Made by a program: the position numbers and the translations under genes. Under the pieces are notes generated by a model. That model saw only the letters and a list, made by a program, of their open reading frames with translations. It was not told the DNA's origin and made no database searches. A stretch of DNA of 64,000 nt, taken from NCBI RefSeq assembly GCF_004664715.2, contig NC_051068.1, positions 12,206,298-12,270,297 of the forward strand, given 5' to 3'. Source of the DNA: Peromyscus leucopus (Eukaryota > Chordata > Mammalia > Rodentia > Cricetidae). Shown here one piece after another: positions 59,633 to 64,000 of this stretch (its first letter is position 1; every line of letters starts with the position of its first letter).

Positions 59633-60505
59633 GACCTACGATGGTTTATTTTAGAAGCGGTGAGAAACAGACAGGCCTACCATCCAGTTTATTACAAAAA
59701 AGTAAAAGCATGCGTGTAGTTGTGACCATACTTCTTACTAGAAAGAGTTAGTTATAATGACTCTGAGAGGTCATTTGTGTATGTATAAGTCAAAAGCGCT
59801 GCTAACCAACCAGTTAAGCCTTAGTTTCAGGGTTCGTGTCTGTACATGCCACTCACCAGATGTGTGTTCTTCATGTCACCATAGGATGAGCTGCACTTAA
59901 AAATACCTGCACTGAATGCCATGGCTTTCTGACCTTGAAGTCTGTATTCGGTGGGGGAGGAGCATTTAGCCAGAGAATGGAATGACCTTTGGCACCCTTC
60001 AGTTTGTATCAGAAGGGGACAGACTCAAAGCTTCTTTCTTTTAAAAAAAAAAAAAATGCCTATATCATTCAAGAAGGCATTGCTCCTCAAACCCCACACA
60101 TATTACCACGGACTGTAGGAAAATGAAAAAAAAAAATGAAGACTTATTACAACCTCCACCATCTACACTTCCCACCTCTGTGGCTAGCATGTCAGTTCCA
60201 ACACCCTTTGGTGCATTCCCTGGCCATCAAAGTTATCGGCTCTCCTCTCACAACTACTCTTCTCTGATCTCTCTCCTGGACCTTGTTACCAACCCCAATT
60301 GGAGAAAACCCCATGGCTACCATCACTGCACCTTCTGTCTGACCCAGGAGCATGGCCAGGGTTAACCTCCTCACTTCCTACTTGGATACACACCCACCAA
60401 CCAACAAGAGCAAGTTGTCCCCTCGTCCTATGCTTACCTTCTACTGATTTTCCACAGCAACTGCATAATCACTTAACATCGTACTCCATACGTTCTCTTA
60501 AAAAC
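59633..60505. other. Intergenic, mostly unique
   Basis: 60180-60450 is faintly L2-like (CTCTGATCTCTCTCCTGGAC). No gene is supported. Confidence 0.35.
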
Positions 60506-60509
60506 ACAG

Positions 60510-60707
60510 CTTAGGGCTGGCAAGATGATGTGGCTGGTAAAGGCACTTGCTAAGCCTGATGGCCTGAGTTCAATGCTCAACACCTACATGGTAGAAGGAG
60601 AAAATGGATTCCCACATGGTGGTCTCTGACCTCCACATGCATGTACCCAGCCATTCAGGCATGCACATACACACACACACACACACACACTCTCTCTCTC
60701 TCTCACA

Positions 60708-60764
<57 letters not shown>

Positions 60765-60785
60765 AAATACACAAATAAACTTTGC
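60510..60785 (+). repeat. B2/B3 SINE with (CA)n(CT)n
   Basis: GGCTGGCAAGATGATGTGGC, GCCTGAGTTCAATGCTCAAC, then CA and CT dinucleotide tracts (about 60667-60760) and an AATAAATACACAAATAAAC tail. Confidence 0.85.
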
Positions 60786-61084
60786 CCAGAATTTTCACTC
60801 CAAAGATTGGAGAACATAGCAAGTTCATGTCCTTCCTTGCACTCTGTCTAGGGAGACATACCCAGCAGAGCACTCTCCACTCCACTGCATTCCTCTCCTC
60901 CTGCACCTCAGGTGAGCACCCTTCTTCCTACATTCTTATACCATGATTTCCATTTAGACTTAGCATCTCGATTAGTCTATGAACTTTCTCTCTTTTTTCT
61001 GTTCTTCAATCAATGTTCCCTCTTCCAAAATATTTAAATAATTAAAATTAGACTATAATACATATATCACACTTGCTTCTTTTG

Positions 61085-61305
61085 GGTGCTAAATATTTAT
61101 TGTCTGTTCCTTGAGACCCAGGACTATGCTATGTGCTTCTGTGTGTTATCAGTTATTCCTCTCAAAGTGAGTACTGCCGTTCATTCTTCTGTGGGCACAG
61201 AGAAACTGCTAGAAAATCAAGTAACTCATCAGAACCACAAAGCTGGTACAGGGCAGAATGCACACTTGAGCCCAGGCTAGCAAGCTGTAGACACTGTGCT
61301 AGCCA
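61085..61305 (+). repeat. MIR SINE
   Basis: GGACTATGCTATGTGCTTC, CACAGAGAAACTGCTAG, TCAAGTAACTCATCAGAACC, CAGAATGCACACTTGAGCCC and CACTGTGCTAGCC cover the MIR consensus in order. Confidence 0.75.
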
Positions 61306-62835
61306 CCGCACACCACTGCCCTCTCCTTTCCGACTGTCACAGTCAGACCCTTCTCTGCTTGCTGTCCTGGAACTGCTCTTTGAGGGCCATTCGTGAAAGC
61401 TTCATGTCAATAGCCAGTTCCTAGTCCTCATGAGCATGTGTCACCCAGCCCTCCCCTGGGTCCAGTGACAATGACCACCGCTGTCCCCTCCTCCATTGCT
61501 GCTGCTCTCTGTGTCCCTTTCCTGGTCAGGTACGCTCTGGAGTTTACTATCTGTTCTTTGTACCCTTGCCTTTTGCTTACAGCCTTTCCCAGTGATGAAA
61601 ACCATCAGACCTATTTTGAAGACTCCTTTCCTTAATTCAAAAACAGTATTTTGAAGTTTTCCTCCTCTGGTTCTGGAATGTTTGTTAGGACAAACATGGT
61701 AGCTCTCCTGAGACTCAGCTATCATCTGGTGATATCATCAAATGCTCTTTCACAGCCTTGAAGATGCTGAAGAGAGGCACACAAGGCTCTAAGACAGCTC
61801 ACATTCATGGAAGACAGCGTCTTCTAACCCATCCTCTTTAGGACGGCAGACCTAAGAAGGCCAGCCCACACCAGCATGTGAAGTTCCACAGCACAGGGCA
61901 CACGTCTGTCAAACACAAAGCAGTGAGCAGAGGAAGAACAGCAAACACACCAGCCACAGGGCCAAGGGGGACATTCCCCCACAGGCTGTCAGCCCCTGCT
62001 GCCTCTGAGCTTACCTGCTTGGTGTTTGTTAGTTTGCTGTCTGAATCCTCCTTCAATCTGTATCACATTCAGGGCAGTGGATATTTTGTGTGCTCTTCCG
62101 ACTTAAGCAAATCCCTTGAAACAGTTTCCTGGAAAGCATTCAGATAACACCCAATGGACTCACTCCAGTGTGTTGTGAAGAGCCAAACGGTGATGAGGTA
62201 ATTGTTATTTATTAAGTTCAGGAAAAGTATTAGCTGCGTGGTTTTTCACTAAAGGCCTTAATTCTCCTTTTCCAGTTCAGGGGACACAACAATCCCGTCT
62301 CTTGAGACACAGACAGGAGCAGAATCCTATGCTCATTGTACAAAATGTTCTCCAAAAATAATCGGCCCTTTGATTCCCTACGGTACCTTTCATCTGCCAT
62401 TGAAAGATTCTCACAAATTCGGTGCGGGTTTCAGCTGAGGTAGAGGAGGTCAAGGCTACTGTGTTCAAACTTTATTGGTCCCATACCTTTCCAACCTTTG
62501 CAATGTCTCCACTATCTCAAGAAATATATCCTTCAATTTTCCCTTAATGTATTGAATAACCTTAACAAAAAGGAACTACAGAAGCCATCATGGCTACCAA
62601 TCCTGTTTTTCTCATCATGCCTCTAGAAACATGGGCAGAGATGGTCACAGGTGATTTTCCTACAGATTCACACTAAACTTGGAAATCAGAAAAAGAAAAT
62701 TAGAGGCATCTTCTGAAGTTTAATGAAGTCAACACATGGTGGGAGGAGACAGAAGTCTCTTCGTCTCTACATAAAGACTTACTCTTCTAAAAACATGTAG
62801 TAGTAAGAATTCATTCAAAGTAAAAAGTTGGTGGC
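61306..62835. other. Intergenic, unique
   Basis: No repeat or coding sequence recognised. ORFs under 95 codons only. Confidence 0.45.
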
Positions 62836-62837
62836 CA

Positions 62838-62905
62838 AGCCAGGCTTGATGTGCATGTCTGTAATCCCAGCTCCCACGAGGCTGAGACAGGAGAACTGAA
62901 AAAGG
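62838..62905 (+). repeat. Truncated B1 fragment
   Basis: CTTGATGTGCATGTCTGTAA and TCCCAGCTCCCACGAGGCTG, then it breaks off. Confidence 0.6.
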
Positions 62906-64000
62906 AGTAAAGAAAAGTCAGTGACCAGCAGCCAGAAGCTGTGTACAGAAACTAACCGTGGAGAGCTGGGTGAAGAGCATGTTCACATAAGGAAATGGTT
63001 GGAGCAGGGCTTGACACTCTGGACACTGAAGAAGTCTTTGTTCTTAGCATAGAACTGGAGAGAATCCATCAAATTCTTCTATATCTCAAATAGAGTTGAT
63101 GAACTCTAAAACAGTTGATCTACCTGCTCCTGAAGCAAATATTTCATTGCTAATTTTTGTTTTAGTTCCCAGCTACCTCAAAACAAAGAATGAGAACACC
63201 TTAAAATGAGCCACACACCATTCTGAGCCATACCAAGGGATGACCCTCTGAGCTATGCTAAAGTGTTTTTTGTGGCCGTCCATTGTTCTGCTAGTGTGTG
63301 TTGGTATCCATGGATAGAAGTACCGGGGAAGATTTGACTTCTGTAACTGCAAGACTGTGAAGCTTGTTAGGAGGTCAGTTTGTGACCTCCCTCCTCTGGT
63401 CTCTTAGGTCACAGGGTATATGCTCTCTAAAATATCACACCTATTACAAACAGGGTTGGCAAGCAAGCATAGAAGGAGTCCAACCCATACTTTATGTAAC
63501 AAAAAAATCTGCTATTTCTGTTAGTCTCAACAGTACCTAGTTACAAAATCTAAAATCCCTTTCTTAGTGGCAAAATAGAAAATTGAAATGCATAGATCCT
63601 TTAAGACCAAAGTGATAAAACATAACCAAAGGCATCCAAGATTTTATCAACTACAGAAAGACCATGATCTCCAATATATATATTTGCTTTTGTTAAAAAA
63701 AAAAAAAAAAGTCACAGTAAATTTATATAGCTAATGAAATGCTCAACAAATTTTCAAAACAATTTGGAGGGAGCTTGACAAAATAGTTCTAAATTTCTTC
63801 ATAAAGCATAAGACAATAAACTTCAAATGCCTTCAAGAAATAGTCTAAAGGAAAAATAATGCAGGGAATACTCCACCCAGAATAAGAGTGCAGTAATCAC
63901 TCGGCAGAGCACAGGTGCCAGAAAACAAATGGGACCCCACAAAGGAAGCCCAGAAACACACCTATTCTTTGATGAACTTGAATGTGATGGCTCTTCTTGG
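62906..64000. other. Intergenic, AT-rich
   Basis: Nothing recognised except a 16 nt A-run near 63695. Confidence 0.45.

Overview
This window is mammalian nuclear DNA, almost certainly from a muroid rodent. It carries B1, B2/B3, B4/ID SINEs and rodent-type L1. The two best-preserved B1 copies (42.3 kb and 43.7 kb) have the 3' half that I associate with Cricetidae (hamsters, voles, deer mice) and not with Mus or Rattus. That lineage call is from memory of consensus patterns and was not computed. There are no operons, CRISPR arrays or prokaryotic features, and I found no undescribed multi-gene system. What follows is one real gene, its introns, pseudogenes and many transposon relics.

The only functional gene I can support is Kcnmb2 (BK channel beta-2 subunit) on the plus strand. 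Its last three coding exons lie at 7403-7573, 10407-10602 and 26389-26673, all with good splice sites and uninterrupted frames. Together they encode residues 20-235, using the human length of 235 as the guide. The exon for the first 19 residues (the N-terminal inactivation segment) must lie upstream, so 1-7402 is intron. The 3' UTR starts at 26674 and plausibly ends near 27.84 kb or 28.05 kb. The 15.8 kb last intron holds an antisense, broken retrocopy of Glipr1l2 (15.59-16.48 kb).

The rest, about 28-64 kb, is intergenic and repeat-rich. Landmarks are: a ~430 bp element with near-perfect 47 bp terminal inverted repeats (28.7-29.15 kb); a coding-like but decayed stretch of unknown parentage (34.9-35.85 kb); purine-rich arrays (36.4 and 37.4-37.6 kb); and a nearly full-length dead L1 (about 37.64-46.49 kb). 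That L1 contains a later twin-primed L1 insertion and two young B1s. Further on are a 28-30 bp minisatellite inside an older rodent repeat (46.97-47.33 kb), a GATA microsatellite cluster (55.7-56.1 kb) and scattered SINEs.

Three recurrent dispersed repeats that I recognise but cannot name with confidence are labelled families A, B and C. A has one edge reading roughly AATAAAGCTTGCC. B contains ACTTAAATTAACCCATTT. C contains a GTTTATTTGGCTT-like core and a CCATGGTGATTCTA end. Older mammalian repeats (L2, MIR, MER20-like, ancient L1) are noted where visible. All repeat names are pattern recognition without a database search, and their edges are approximate.
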